A DNA stretch of 38,010 nucleotides from Phycisphaerae bacterium (GTDB taxonomy: Bacteria > Planctomycetota > Phycisphaerae > UBA1845): the NCBI GenBank assembly GCA_029260035.1, contig JAJDEA010000201.1, positions 1-38,010 on the forward strand, in the 5' to 3' direction. The notes below the pieces were generated by a model, which was not told the DNA's origin, made no database searches, and worked only from the letters and a program-made list of their open reading frames with translations. This document shows positions 25,641 through 33,403 of this stretch, piece after piece. The position numbers and the translations under genes were made by a program. The stretch's first letter is position 1. Each line of letters starts with the position of its first letter.

Positions 25641-25934
25641 ATGATTCCTTACACAAGGGTGAATACGATGAAGGAAGATCGTTTTCCGGTTGGCACTCCC
25701 GTGTGCGTCAAGCAAATCGTGGACAGGCGAAACGGCCCGGTTGAAGCGGAGATTGTGGGCGTTATTGAGGGATGGGAAGACAAAGCGACCGGCAGTTGGT
25801 TCGCGCATGGAAAGCACGACAGGCTTTGGCTGAAACGCCTTCGACTTCGCAAGGAAGACGGTGAAATTACGCTGCTTGTGATAGACGATAGTACGCACAT
25901 TGCCAAGATTGAGGCGGCTGGTGCAGGGAAGTGA
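25641..25934 (+). CDS. Conserved-looking small protein of unknown function
   Basis: A 97-residue soluble protein, not recognised. It has no signal peptide or membrane helix. The centre has PVEAEIVGVIEGWEDKATGSWFAHG followed by a basic DRLWLKRLRLRKEDGE, then ITLLVIDDST; the pattern suggests a small beta-barrel with an exposed basic strand, which could contact nucleic acid, though this is speculation. An alternative start, MKEDRF at 25668, would remove nine residues and has AAGGGTG upstream; the start at 25641 is only 3 bases after the HAD stop. It lies tightly between a HAD hydrolase and an ABC binding protein, which argues for co-expression. Confidence 0.7.
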   Translation: MIPYTRVNTMKEDRFPVGTPVCVKQIVDRRNGPVEAEIVGVIEGWEDKATGSWFAHGKHDRLWLKRLRLRKEDGEITLLVIDDSTHIAKIEAAGAGK

Positions 25935-25962
25935 CCCTGGAACAGGTTTCTTTCATAATAGC

Positions 25963-27306
25963 ATGTCGGCCATTAGACAGCTTCTTGTTATTACACTCCT
26001 AGCAGCGATGGCGTGGTGGCTGATCGGGGACACATACCGGCGATACGCTTCGCATCCCGTCGATGGCCTGTCGATTCGATTTTCCCACTTCGGGACGTTT
26101 GAAGATTACGGGTTTTGGAAAGCCGTCATTGACGATTTCGAGAATCTTCATCCGGGTATGTCCGTTCGGCAGGAATACGTCGTTGGAAAACGTCACCTTT
26201 ATGACACAAAAAATCGCCAACAGATAATGTCGGGAGATGCGCCCGATGTCTTTATGCTACAGCTTGGCCCGTTTCAAGAGCTTGCACCGAACCTTGAAGA
26301 CCTTTCGTTCATGCTTGAAAGCGGCGATTCTCGATATCTATTGCGCTCCGATTCATTGCATCCGACTGCGATTCAGGCATTTTCGAGTGAAGGGACGCTT
26401 CGAGCGATGCCGGTGTCGGGCGGAAATCTCCTGATTTATTGCAACCTTGATTGCGTGGACAAAGCGGCTCGGTTTTCCGGTCGGCCAGTGGATTTACCCG
26501 ATGATGATTGGACCGTCGCCGAATTTCGCGCGTTTGCGGAACAGCTCACCTGCGATTACGACCGTGATGGGGCTATCGATCAATTCGGATTCTGGCAGCC
26601 TCGCTGGGTGTACTATCTTCCTTTCCTTTGGTCATTTGGTGCACGCCTGACGAATGACGATGGAACGACATGGATGTTTGACGATCCATCGGCGGAAAAG
26701 GCGATGGCATTTTATCGAGGCCTGGCCGTCGGTCGACGCGTCGCGCCTCGCGATTCGGAAGTGCCTCAGATTTTTCAGGATACGGGTTTCCTAACAGGGA
26801 AAGTGGCGATGTGCGTCAACGGCCCCTGGTTTCAGCCCTTCCTGGCTAAAACGCGACTTGCAAACAGGTATGCTGTTCTACCCATTCCCTCCGGCAGCGC
26901 GGGGAGGATTACACGGGTCACCTGGGATGGGATCGCCATGATGCCCAGCCTTCCTCCGTCGAAGAAGGCTGTCGCTATCAAGTTCATTGACTTTATTCTG
27001 TCACAAAAAATCCAGGATCGCATCGCACGCAGCGGAAAGGCGCTCCCAGCCCGGCTATCAGCACTCCCTGCGTATTCCCTTGGCCCGGATGCTAACAGGC
27101 GAGAGGTCTTTATTAAGGCGTTGGAATATGCTCGTCTACAGCCAAATTGGCTTCATTTCGGTGAGGTTGATCGAGCCATCAATAAATCGTTCGATCGCCT
27201 TCTCGATTCGATCGAGGTTGTACGGGTGCGTGAAGTGCTGAGAGAATTGGCGAGTAAGTCGATAATCAAGAGTTCGTTTCCGGGAGGAGAGGTGCGGATC
27301 CAATGA
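25963..27306 (+). CDS. ABC sugar-transporter substrate-binding protein
   Basis: A 447-residue family 1 solute-binding protein of the maltose/glycerol-3-phosphate (MalE/UgpB) type. The N-terminus has one hydrophobic helix (about 6-22) without a lipobox Cys, so it is a signal peptide or an uncleaved anchor. The mature part begins LSIRFSHFGTFEDYGFW and contains DDFENLHPG, GDAPDVFML, GKVAMCVNGPWF and the C-terminal KAVAIKFIDFILS, all typical of the family. It binds a carbohydrate or polyol in the periplasm. The stop overlaps the first permease start by 4 bases, which shows translational coupling. The ATG at 25963 is chosen because it begins the hydrophobic helix; a GTG at 25921 is an alternative. 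Confidence 0.88.
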   Translation: MSAIRQLLVITLLAAMAWWLIGDTYRRYASHPVDGLSIRFSHFGTFEDYGFWKAVIDDFENLHPGMSVRQEYVVGKRHLYDTKNRQQIMSGDAPDVFMLQLGPFQELAPNLEDLSFMLESGDSRYLLRSDSLHPTAIQAFSSEGTLRAMPVSGGNLLIYCNLDCVDKAARFSGRPVDLPDDDWTVAEFRAFAEQLTCDYDRDGAIDQFGFWQPRWVYYLPFLWSFGARLTNDDGTTWMFDDPSAEKAMAFYRGLAVGRRVAPRDSEVPQIFQDTGFLTGKVAMCVNGPWFQPFLAKTRLANRYAVLPIPSGSAGRITRVTWDGIAMMPSLPPSKKAVAIKFIDFILSQKIQDRIARSGKALPARLSALPAYSLGPDANRREVFIKALEYARLQPNWLHFGEVDRAINKSFDRLLDSIEVVRVREVLRELASKSIIKSSFPGGEVRIQ

Positions 27307-28313
27307 CGTCTTCGCCGCGCAGTGTAGTGCGATTTCTTGGCCCCTGGTGCGTCGGGCTGCTAATGTTGACGGCGTTCCCCGCTGTGGCTTCCCTCGTTTT
27401 GTCGATGACAGAATCATCTAACTCGTTGAAAACGGAGGCGTCCTCCTGGGTAGGTGTTGAGCATTATCGAAACGCCGTAGAGTTTAATCTGGATTACGAG
27501 CCTAAGAGCGCTGACCCGATAGCATGGCGACTTCTCGGCGGTAAGCCGATTGACGAAGATTTGTTTCGCTCGCTCGTTAATTCAATTACTTATGCGCAAT
27601 TGTCCGTTCCGATTTCGTTGATTTCTGCGCTTGCTGTTGCGCTGCTTCTTAACCGATCGTCACCGGGGATGCGTTTTTTTCGAGGATTCGTGTATCTGCC
27701 TCACTTGCTGGGCGGCGTTGCGACGATCGTGATTTGGAGTTGGTTATTCAATCCGCAATTCGGGTGGATCAACCAATTTATTCGTCTCGTCTATCGAGTT
27801 CTTGATCCTCTTGTCCAAATCATTGACGCGCGCGGTACGTCGCAATGGATGACACCTGATTGGCTGTATTCGCCGAGTTGGTGCATGCCCGCACTCCTCT
27901 TGATGAGCGCCTGGACGATGGGCGGTGCGATGTTGATTTTTCTGGCGGCGCTTCGCGGAATACCGAAGACGTTGTACGATGCGGCTCATCTCGACGGAGC
28001 GTCCGCGCGTCGCTCTTTTTTTCATATTACCTGGCCCCAATTAACACCTGCTATGTTGTTCAATATGTTGGTCGGTACGGTCTTCGCCATGCAGGCGTTT
28101 GCCGAGCCGTACTTGCTTGCCAATCGTAAGCAGGATGACGGACTCTTGCTCTTTGTCTTGCAACTCTACCGGGTTGCGTTTGAGCCACCTTACAAGTTGA
28201 ATTATGCCTGCGCCATGGCATGGATATTCGTCGTTATCCTTGCGGTAATGGTCGTTCCGATTTTTTGGACAGCCAGGCGCTGGGTTTTCGAGCCTGCGAG
28301 GGCCGATGCATGA
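27303..28313 (+). CDS. ABC sugar-transporter permease, MalF/UgpA type
   Basis: A 336-residue inner-membrane permease with six or more helices. The EAA loop that contacts the ATPase is clear: DAAHLDGASARRSFFHITWPQLTP (shown in part, near residue 225). The N-terminal SPRSVVRFLGPWCVGLLMLTAFP and FRGFVYLPHLLGGVAT segments are typical of MalF/UgpA-type subunits. It overlaps the binding-protein stop by 4 bases (ATGA) and the second permease start likewise. Confidence 0.92.
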   Translation: MTSSPRSVVRFLGPWCVGLLMLTAFPAVASLVLSMTESSNSLKTEASSWVGVEHYRNAVEFNLDYEPKSADPIAWRLLGGKPIDEDLFRSLVNSITYAQLSVPISLISALAVALLLNRSSPGMRFFRGFVYLPHLLGGVATIVIWSWLFNPQFGWINQFIRLVYRVLDPLVQIIDARGTSQWMTPDWLYSPSWCMPALLLMSAWTMGGAMLIFLAALRGIPKTLYDAAHLDGASARRSFFHITWPQLTPAMLFNMLVGTVFAMQAFAEPYLLANRKQDDGLLLFVLQLYRVAFEPPYKLNYACAMAWIFVVILAVMVVPIFWTARRWVFEPARADA

Positions 28314-29158
28314 ATGAGCGACGTTCAATAGGCAAGACTACGTCTCTCTATGTCGCATTGGTATGCGTGAGTGCGTTGATGCTGCTACCCGTTGTCTGGG
28401 CGGCTGTGTCGTCGCTCAAGCCCCTGGACGAGGTGTACCAATTCCCGCCGAGCTTTTCCGTCTCGACACCACAATGGTCGAACTACCATGAGGCGGTGAC
28501 GCGATTGCCTGTTCTGCGATTCCTGATGAATTCGCTCCTGATAACGGGAGCCTCCGTTGTTGGGGCGGTTCTTACTTCTTCGATGGCGGGTTATGCTCTC
28601 GCACGCATGCGATTTCGCGGGCGGCGCTTGTGCTTCGCGCTTGTCATTTTATCCATGTTGATTCCAGCCCAGGCGTTATTGGTTCCTCGGTTTCTGCTCT
28701 ATGATACACTCGGATGGGTCAACACCTATAAGCCTCTCATCGTGCCCGCTTGGCTTGGTGGCGGTGCGTTCAACATCTTCCTGTTTCGCCAGTTTTTTCG
28801 TTCCATTCCGTTTGCGTACAACGACGCAGCCTGTCTCGACGGCGCGACTGACTGGCAAACCTACTGGCACATCATCCTCCCCATTGCCAAGCCTGCGACG
28901 GTCACTGCTGCGATGCTCAGTTTTGTTTTCAATTGGCAGGATTTCATGGACCCGTTAATCTACCTATCCGATTTTCAGACATATCCGATTTCGCTTGGTT
29001 TGCGCATGCATCAGTCGATGGCTGGGACTTGGGCCAATCTGCTCATGGCTACGAGTCTGATTGCGCTAGTGCCGATTGTGATCGTTTTCTTGGTGAGCGA
29101 AAGACAGCTCATGCGCGGGTTGGATGTAGTGAGCGGCTCATCGAAGGATGAGATGTAG
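28310..29158 (+). CDS. ABC sugar-transporter permease, MalG/UgpE type
   Basis: A 282-residue inner-membrane permease. The EAA loop is DAACLDGATDWQTYWHIILP (near residue 178). The typical MalG features PPSFSVSTPQWSNYHE, a membrane pair with SSMAGYALARMRFRG, and the LIPAQALLVPRF segment are present. The start is the ATG in ATGA at 28310, which overlaps the stop of the first permease. An in-frame upstream start at 28220 would lie inside the first permease gene and is rejected. No ATPase gene follows, so a shared MsmK/UgpC-like ATPase from elsewhere must energise transport. Confidence 0.92.
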   Translation: MNERRSIGKTTSLYVALVCVSALMLLPVVWAAVSSLKPLDEVYQFPPSFSVSTPQWSNYHEAVTRLPVLRFLMNSLLITGASVVGAVLTSSMAGYALARMRFRGRRLCFALVILSMLIPAQALLVPRFLLYDTLGWVNTYKPLIVPAWLGGGAFNIFLFRQFFRSIPFAYNDAACLDGATDWQTYWHIILPIAKPATVTAAMLSFVFNWQDFMDPLIYLSDFQTYPISLGLRMHQSMAGTWANLLMATSLIALVPIVIVFLVSERQLMRGLDVVSGSSKDEM

Positions 29159-29306
29159 TTCAAGCTTTAATGGCCCAAAGCGTCCGATGGTATGCCTTTT
29201 TCAATGGCTCTTTCCCATCTCGCTGCGGTCCATGTTCGTTAGTGGAAGTCGCGATTCCTTCGCGATGCTTCGTTCTCCGATGTTAGGTGCCCCCGCATGT
29301 TGATGC

Positions 29307-29335
29307 TTGGACCCATGAACCTCATGCGTTATAAT
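29307..29335 (+). promoter_or_regulatory. Promoter of the 32-residue peptide gene
   Basis: TTGGAC and a perfect TATAAT are separated by 17 bases. Transcription would start near 29342, about 35 bases before the ATG at 29377. Confidence 0.6.
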
Positions 29336-29376
29336 TGAACGAGCTGGCGAGGGGGTATAAATGAAGGAGAATGGCT

Positions 29377-29475
29377 ATGGCGATATTCGACATATTTGGT
29401 CTTGGGATTTTCTATTTCTATCTGGTCGGACTGCTGCAAATCCTCGTCGCAGCGGGGCCTGAATTGCTTATGTAA
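29377..29475 (+). CDS. Small hydrophobic membrane peptide, 32 residues
   Basis: The peptide starts MAIFDIFGLGIFYFYLVGLL and ends with an ALa-rich segment and PELLM. Residues about 7-27 are almost entirely hydrophobic and would form one membrane helix; one Asp sits near the start and one Glu near the end. AAGGAG lies 7 bases before the ATG, one of the best ribosome binding sites in the window, and a TATAAT promoter lies 41 bases upstream. An in-frame ATG at 29371 is too close to the ribosome binding site. The unit is short, and the perfect inverted repeat at 29511-29551 could mark its 3' end. Small single-helix peptides of this kind can be subunits of membrane complexes or type I toxin-like products. 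No function is claimed, and family membership is unknown. Confidence 0.6.
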   Translation: MAIFDIFGLGIFYFYLVGLLQILVAAGPELLM

Positions 29476-29510
29476 CGCGAGTGCGATCCCCTTTTTGTGT
29501 GTAGATTGAC

Positions 29511-29551
29511 GCGAAGGCTGTTTCAACTCAAGAAGTCAAAACAGCCTTCGC
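29511..29551. repeat. 13-bp perfect inverted repeat downstream of the small peptide
   Basis: GCGAAGGCTGTTT and AAACAGCCTTCGC are perfect complements separated by 15 bases. The stem is stable, but no T-tract follows on either strand, so a standard intrinsic terminator is not supported. It could be an RNA 3' stabiliser, an atypical terminator or a protein-binding site. Confidence 0.7.
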
Positions 29552-29643
29552 AAACGGGCTGAGCGATCGAGCTACTGTATGATGCACCATTGCAGCTGAT
29601 CGATATGTGTTCCGTTCAGTAGTGTATCTTTCGTTGCATACAC

Positions 29644-30996
29644 TTACTGCGAAAGATCCGCAATGATTGCATCCGCCACATCCAGAGCAGCGCGAGCGTA
29701 AAACGAGTTATGAACGCCACGACTTCCATCGGCGTTCACGAATTTATAGTTGAATTTGGCCACAGCGAGGCGGGCTTGGTCTTCCTCGCTCAAGGTTTCC
29801 GGGTCAATGAACATGTCGCTTTCCGAGTCAAAGATAGGTGCCAGTGTTTCAAGTCGAGCGTCAATTTCAGATTGGACGCGTGTTCGGCGATCATCGGAAC
29901 CGGCTTCGTCGTGGCACTCGAGGCAACCTGTGTATTGATCCGCTTGATGTTCGGTGATGTCAAGATCGAACGGGTTGAACGTGTGGCCGGTGACATTGGG
30001 GTTGCCTTCATCCGGCTCTTCGACTTCGTGCATAACGACATGGCATCTTGCACACGCTTCGCCTTCGTTTCCGAATAGGCTTGCGTGAGGACTGAAGCTA
30101 GAAGCCAGGCTGCTGCCGTCCTGGTCGAACGCGCCGATTCCCGTTGCCATTTCAAGCTGTGGATGGTGAGGCGAATCGCCCAGCACAGCTTCATCCTGCG
30201 TATGGCATTCGCCACATAGGCTTGCGATGGGTTTGCGCAACTGATATTCCTGTGACACGCCGCCGTGAGGAGCGTGGCAAGTAGAGCACTCAATCGAGAA
30301 TTGGGCGGCATTGGCTGCATCGGGATCAACTACTGGTGGTTCCTTGCCTTCCTCAATAGCGTAGCGATAGTCCTCGGAGTGACACTCAAGGCATCGATCC
30401 TGAGCGAATGAATTGGTTCGGAGTCCGGCCAGTGCTGTTGAATGATCAGAAAGCTGCCATTCGTCGAACGTTGGGTGATGGGCGTCAGTATGGCACGCTC
30501 CACATGCTTCGCTCGATATGTTTAGTGGAGGCAATACGGCTGGACTGTCCGGGTTAGCCAAAGCGGCCTCAACGTGGTCCGCGCCCGCCCCGTGGCAGTT
30601 TTCACATTGAACACCTGCAAGGCTGTTCGTTGTAGCTCGGTCGACGAAGCCGCCATCTTCACCAAATCCAACAGTGTGGCACGCAAGGCACACGGTATTG
30701 GCGCCCTGTCCAATAGCTTCGAGCGATTCCAACGCTGTGGCATGTTCAGTTGTACTCCAATTTGAGTGTTCCTCGGTATGGCATGCCAGGCAAGCAGCCG
30801 CACCGACAAATTTTCCCGTAACGCCGGAATCACCAGTCGTCGATCCGTTGTCGTTGACATTCGTGTTCCCATTATCGTTTGTGTTGCCGTCTGGTGGCAT
30901 AGCTACAGGGCATCCGGCGATCAACACTAGGCCCATTCCACATGCTGCGGTGGCAAGAATGTACGCAATCCGAAATGTTCGATTTGAAGTGTGCAT
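29644..30996 (-). CDS. Nine-haem c-type cytochrome lipoprotein
   Basis: A 450-residue extracytoplasmic multihaem cytochrome. The signal ends in the lipobox LIAGC (Cys29), followed by an Asn/Asp-rich linker (about 36-50). Nine CxxCH motifs bind haem c, at residues 69, 103, 131, 165, 202, 237, 261, 315 and 358. Many extra His residues (for example His80-86 and His172-173) could be distal ligands. The C-terminal GVHNSFYARAALDVADAI resembles the end of pentahaem nitrite reductases and related cytochromes. It would carry electrons at the cell surface or in the periplasm; the donor is unknown. I chose ATG 30996 because AGAGGT lies 8 bases upstream; an ATG at 31044 would add 16 residues ahead of the signal peptide. 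It follows the haem-binding lipoprotein gene on the same strand, beyond that gene's terminator. Confidence 0.9.
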   Translation of the reverse strand: MHTSNRTFRIAYILATAACGMGLVLIAGCPVAMPPDGNTNDNGNTNVNDNGSTTGDSGVTGKFVGAAACLACHTEEHSNWSTTEHATALESLEAIGQGANTVCLACHTVGFGEDGGFVDRATTNSLAGVQCENCHGAGADHVEAALANPDSPAVLPPLNISSEACGACHTDAHHPTFDEWQLSDHSTALAGLRTNSFAQDRCLECHSEDYRYAIEEGKEPPVVDPDAANAAQFSIECSTCHAPHGGVSQEYQLRKPIASLCGECHTQDEAVLGDSPHHPQLEMATGIGAFDQDGSSLASSFSPHASLFGNEGEACARCHVVMHEVEEPDEGNPNVTGHTFNPFDLDITEHQADQYTGCLECHDEAGSDDRRTRVQSEIDARLETLAPIFDSESDMFIDPETLSEEDQARLAVAKFNYKFVNADGSRGVHNSFYARAALDVADAIIADLSQ

Positions 30997-31249
30997 TTGT
31001 CGAGACCTCTGTAAGAAAATGATAGGTTGGTTCTTCACCAACACGCCCTTTGCGGGACACCATGAGGCACATCAACGGCTTTTTCATTTGAAAGAAACCG
31101 AATCATGCTCTAATACAGATCGTATGTCTCGGCCCTGTCGCATTAGTTATTTATCGAGTTGCATTAAATGTGAAAGAAGCTGGCAAGCCGATTACCCGGC
31201 TTGTCACTGGGGTTGCATTGCCTTTTCGTAATCCACGAAATTAACGAAC

Positions 31250-31290
31250 AAAAAGACACGTCCAGCGCGGTTTGAGCCGCACCGGACGTG
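31250..31290 (-). terminator. Rho-independent terminator of the haem-binding lipoprotein gene
   Basis: On the minus strand CACGTCCGGTGCGG pairs with CCGCGCTGGACGTG (14 bp, two G-U pairs) over a 6-base loop and runs into TCTTTTTG. It lies 46 bases after the stop and separates this gene from the cytochrome gene. Confidence 0.88.
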
Positions 31291-31335
31291 CCTGGTTCTT
31301 GCATTCTCAATTATGGTAGATTCGGCGAAGTTCGA

Positions 31336-32964
31336 TTATCCGCCTGCGGGAATCGGTGTTTGCGTATTCACTCCCCCTCGCTGCGGAGCAAGTGTTTCCA
31401 TCGAGCCGCTGAAGAATCCACCTTCCTGAAGTGGAGCGAACGTCTCGCTGTCACTGGCAGTGTGGCAGTCTCGGCAGCCTAGCCCTTGCGTCATCAGGGC
31501 GCTGGCACCCGCATGGTTCTGATCGACTGCGCTACCAGTTGCAGGGTCGATATATTCAAGGTCTGTGTTTTCGCCGATCAAGAATGCGTAACTGGTGATG
31601 CCAGGAAGGAACGTGTCGAGGTTGGTAACTGGAAACGTGTCGGTGTCCGAGAAATCCGGAAGCGTCGCACTGCCACTACCGGCAATCTTGACGGCCTGGA
31701 TGTCCGCATCGCCGCCATTGAGTGAAAGCGTGTAGCCGAATGACACATAGTGGTCCCTGACCGTTACCATTCCGGTGTGAACGGCAAAGGCAATGTTGTA
31801 GATGTTTCCATCTGTCATTGACGTATCATCGTTGTTGCCGGTATCGAGCGAGCGCTGAATGTTCGAATCCCAGAGACCGAAGAGCGGGTCGCTTGCCGAT
31901 GGCGTAAACGTTGTACCAGCAGCGGCGATATCGCCTCGGCTTCCTTCTGTCTGGCGAAGTCTCCGGCGCGGGACGGTGTCACCTTCAGCGGGGACATATC
32001 CCATCGCAATGGCATCGGCATAATCAATGCCGACCGGGTTCGGTGCGTTGGGGCCGAGGTTCGCGGCTGTATCGTCAGTGAAGCTGCGCAATGGGCTTGT
32101 GAACAACTCGTCGAACGGGAACGCGAAGAGTCCATCCGTCGTTGTTGGATCGAACACCCATTGTGGATTTCCGTCATCATCGGTGCTCGCTGTAGCGTAG
32201 GGGCCAGTACCGTCGTCGCCGTGCCTGGATCCCCCTCCTCCATCACCTTCGTCGCCAGTGCGCTGGCCAACCCATTGATCGTCAGAGAGACCAATCGGGT
32301 TCGCTCGGCCGAGGCGGTGATGCCAGAGGTCCAGACGTCCCGCGATTGTGTCCGGGAGATACTTGTGTACTTCGCCGTCGTCATGGACCCAGGTGGGCAT
32401 CGTCCGGCTATTGTCGTGGCAAGTCAGCGTACAGCCGAATTCGAGGAATCCCTCGACGGCATTTGGACCATTTGGATCGTCAAGCATGAATGTGACGCGC
32501 GATTCGTAAATCGTTGAGTTAGTGCTGGTCGAGCCACGAAGCTCGTCTTCATCGATTGTTGCCTGAGCATCGCGTCGAACTCCGCCCTCGCGCTGCCAAG
32601 CGCCATTGGTGAATTGGAAGTAATCATGTGTATCGCCACGATCACCTTCCCAGCTCATGTGGAAGAACATGGTGTCATCGTTGTAGGCCGTCTGGACGGT
32701 GAACGGTAGAACGATGGCCTTGTTTGCGTCTAGCCCCTGGAGTGTCGGAGCAGCACTGGCTCCTCCATTGTCGTTATCGTTATCGTTTACGTTGTCATTG
32801 TCGTTGTCGTTCACATTTGTATTGCCATTGTCGTTCGTGTTTGTGTTTCCGTCCGGCGGCATGGTTTCGGGACAGCCTGTGATGAGCGATAGGGTAAGCC
32901 CCGCCGTCACGGCGAATGCTGCGGCGGCGTAGAGAGATCGGAATACTTCGTTGGACAATTTCAT
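31336..32964 (-). CDS. Ethylbenzene-dehydrogenase-type haem-binding lipoprotein with c-type haem motifs
   Basis: A 542-residue exported lipoprotein with lipobox LITGC (Cys31) and an unusually long Asn/Asp linker (about 38-70). The body starts with APTLQGLDANKAIVLPFTVQ and MFFHMSWEGDRGDTHDYFQF, which resembles the haem b-binding gamma-subunit domain of ethylbenzene dehydrogenase and DMSO-reductase-family enzymes. Two covalent haem motifs are present: CTLTCH (an unusual CX3CH spacing, about residues 177-182) and CRDCH near the C-terminus (about 508-512). It probably accepts or passes electrons outside the cytoplasm with the nine-haem cytochrome downstream. No molybdenum subunit is in the window. 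The start at 32964 has GGAG 9 bases upstream; TTG 32982 and ATG 32979 are alternatives. Confidence 0.82.
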   Translation of the reverse strand: MKLSNEVFRSLYAAAAFAVTAGLTLSLITGCPETMPPDGNTNTNDNGNTNVNDNDNDNVNDNDNDNGGASAAPTLQGLDANKAIVLPFTVQTAYNDDTMFFHMSWEGDRGDTHDYFQFTNGAWQREGGVRRDAQATIDEDELRGSTSTNSTIYESRVTFMLDDPNGPNAVEGFLEFGCTLTCHDNSRTMPTWVHDDGEVHKYLPDTIAGRLDLWHHRLGRANPIGLSDDQWVGQRTGDEGDGGGGSRHGDDGTGPYATASTDDDGNPQWVFDPTTTDGLFAFPFDELFTSPLRSFTDDTAANLGPNAPNPVGIDYADAIAMGYVPAEGDTVPRRRLRQTEGSRGDIAAAGTTFTPSASDPLFGLWDSNIQRSLDTGNNDDTSMTDGNIYNIAFAVHTGMVTVRDHYVSFGYTLSLNGGDADIQAVKIAGSGSATLPDFSDTDTFPVTNLDTFLPGITSYAFLIGENTDLEYIDPATGSAVDQNHAGASALMTQGLGCRDCHTASDSETFAPLQEGGFFSGSMETLAPQRGGVNTQTPIPAGG

Positions 32965-32982
32965 TTCTATTTTCTCCATCAA

Positions 32983-33403
32983 AAAAGAAGGGGTAGTTCT
33001 ATGCTATATCGGCCCACGGGCCTTGTTGAGTCAATTCACCTGCCGATCTACTTGTTCGACGAGACGACCCGCGCAAAGTCGTCAAACGTCACGAAGAAAT
33101 CGGTCATGCGTTGCGGCCACATCGTAATCAGTCTCTTACATGCCGCAACAGCCGTTGGGTCTAACAATTGAAATTCGAGTTAACGCTCCGACTCTCGCTG
33201 CATTCTCATATAACTCCTAGCAAGATTCGTGCCTTTGATAAAGTGTTCTCTTGGAATTGGCATGTTGCGCGTTGGCAAGAGCAATATTTGCGCCTCGCTC
33301 CAATTCAATCGGGCCCCGGATAGGCTCGCTCATGCTGCTGTGTGAAGATCGAAGCAGGACGCGATCATTATCCCGCAGTTTCTCATCTTTTGGAATAGAT
33401 ATC
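32983..33403. other. Intergenic region upstream of the haem-binding lipoprotein
   Basis: About 420 bases between truD and the haem-binding lipoprotein gene, both on the minus strand. It contains a short palindrome GGCCCGTGGGCC near 33012-33023 and a minus-strand TTGACT near 33028-33033 with a poorly spaced TATAGC. No confident promoter, terminator or gene is seen. Confidence 0.45.

Noticed and set aside
32755..32860. Short repeats that could suggest a CRISPR array or tandem repeat
   Set aside because: They are in-frame codons of an Asn/Asp linker with no regular spacers.
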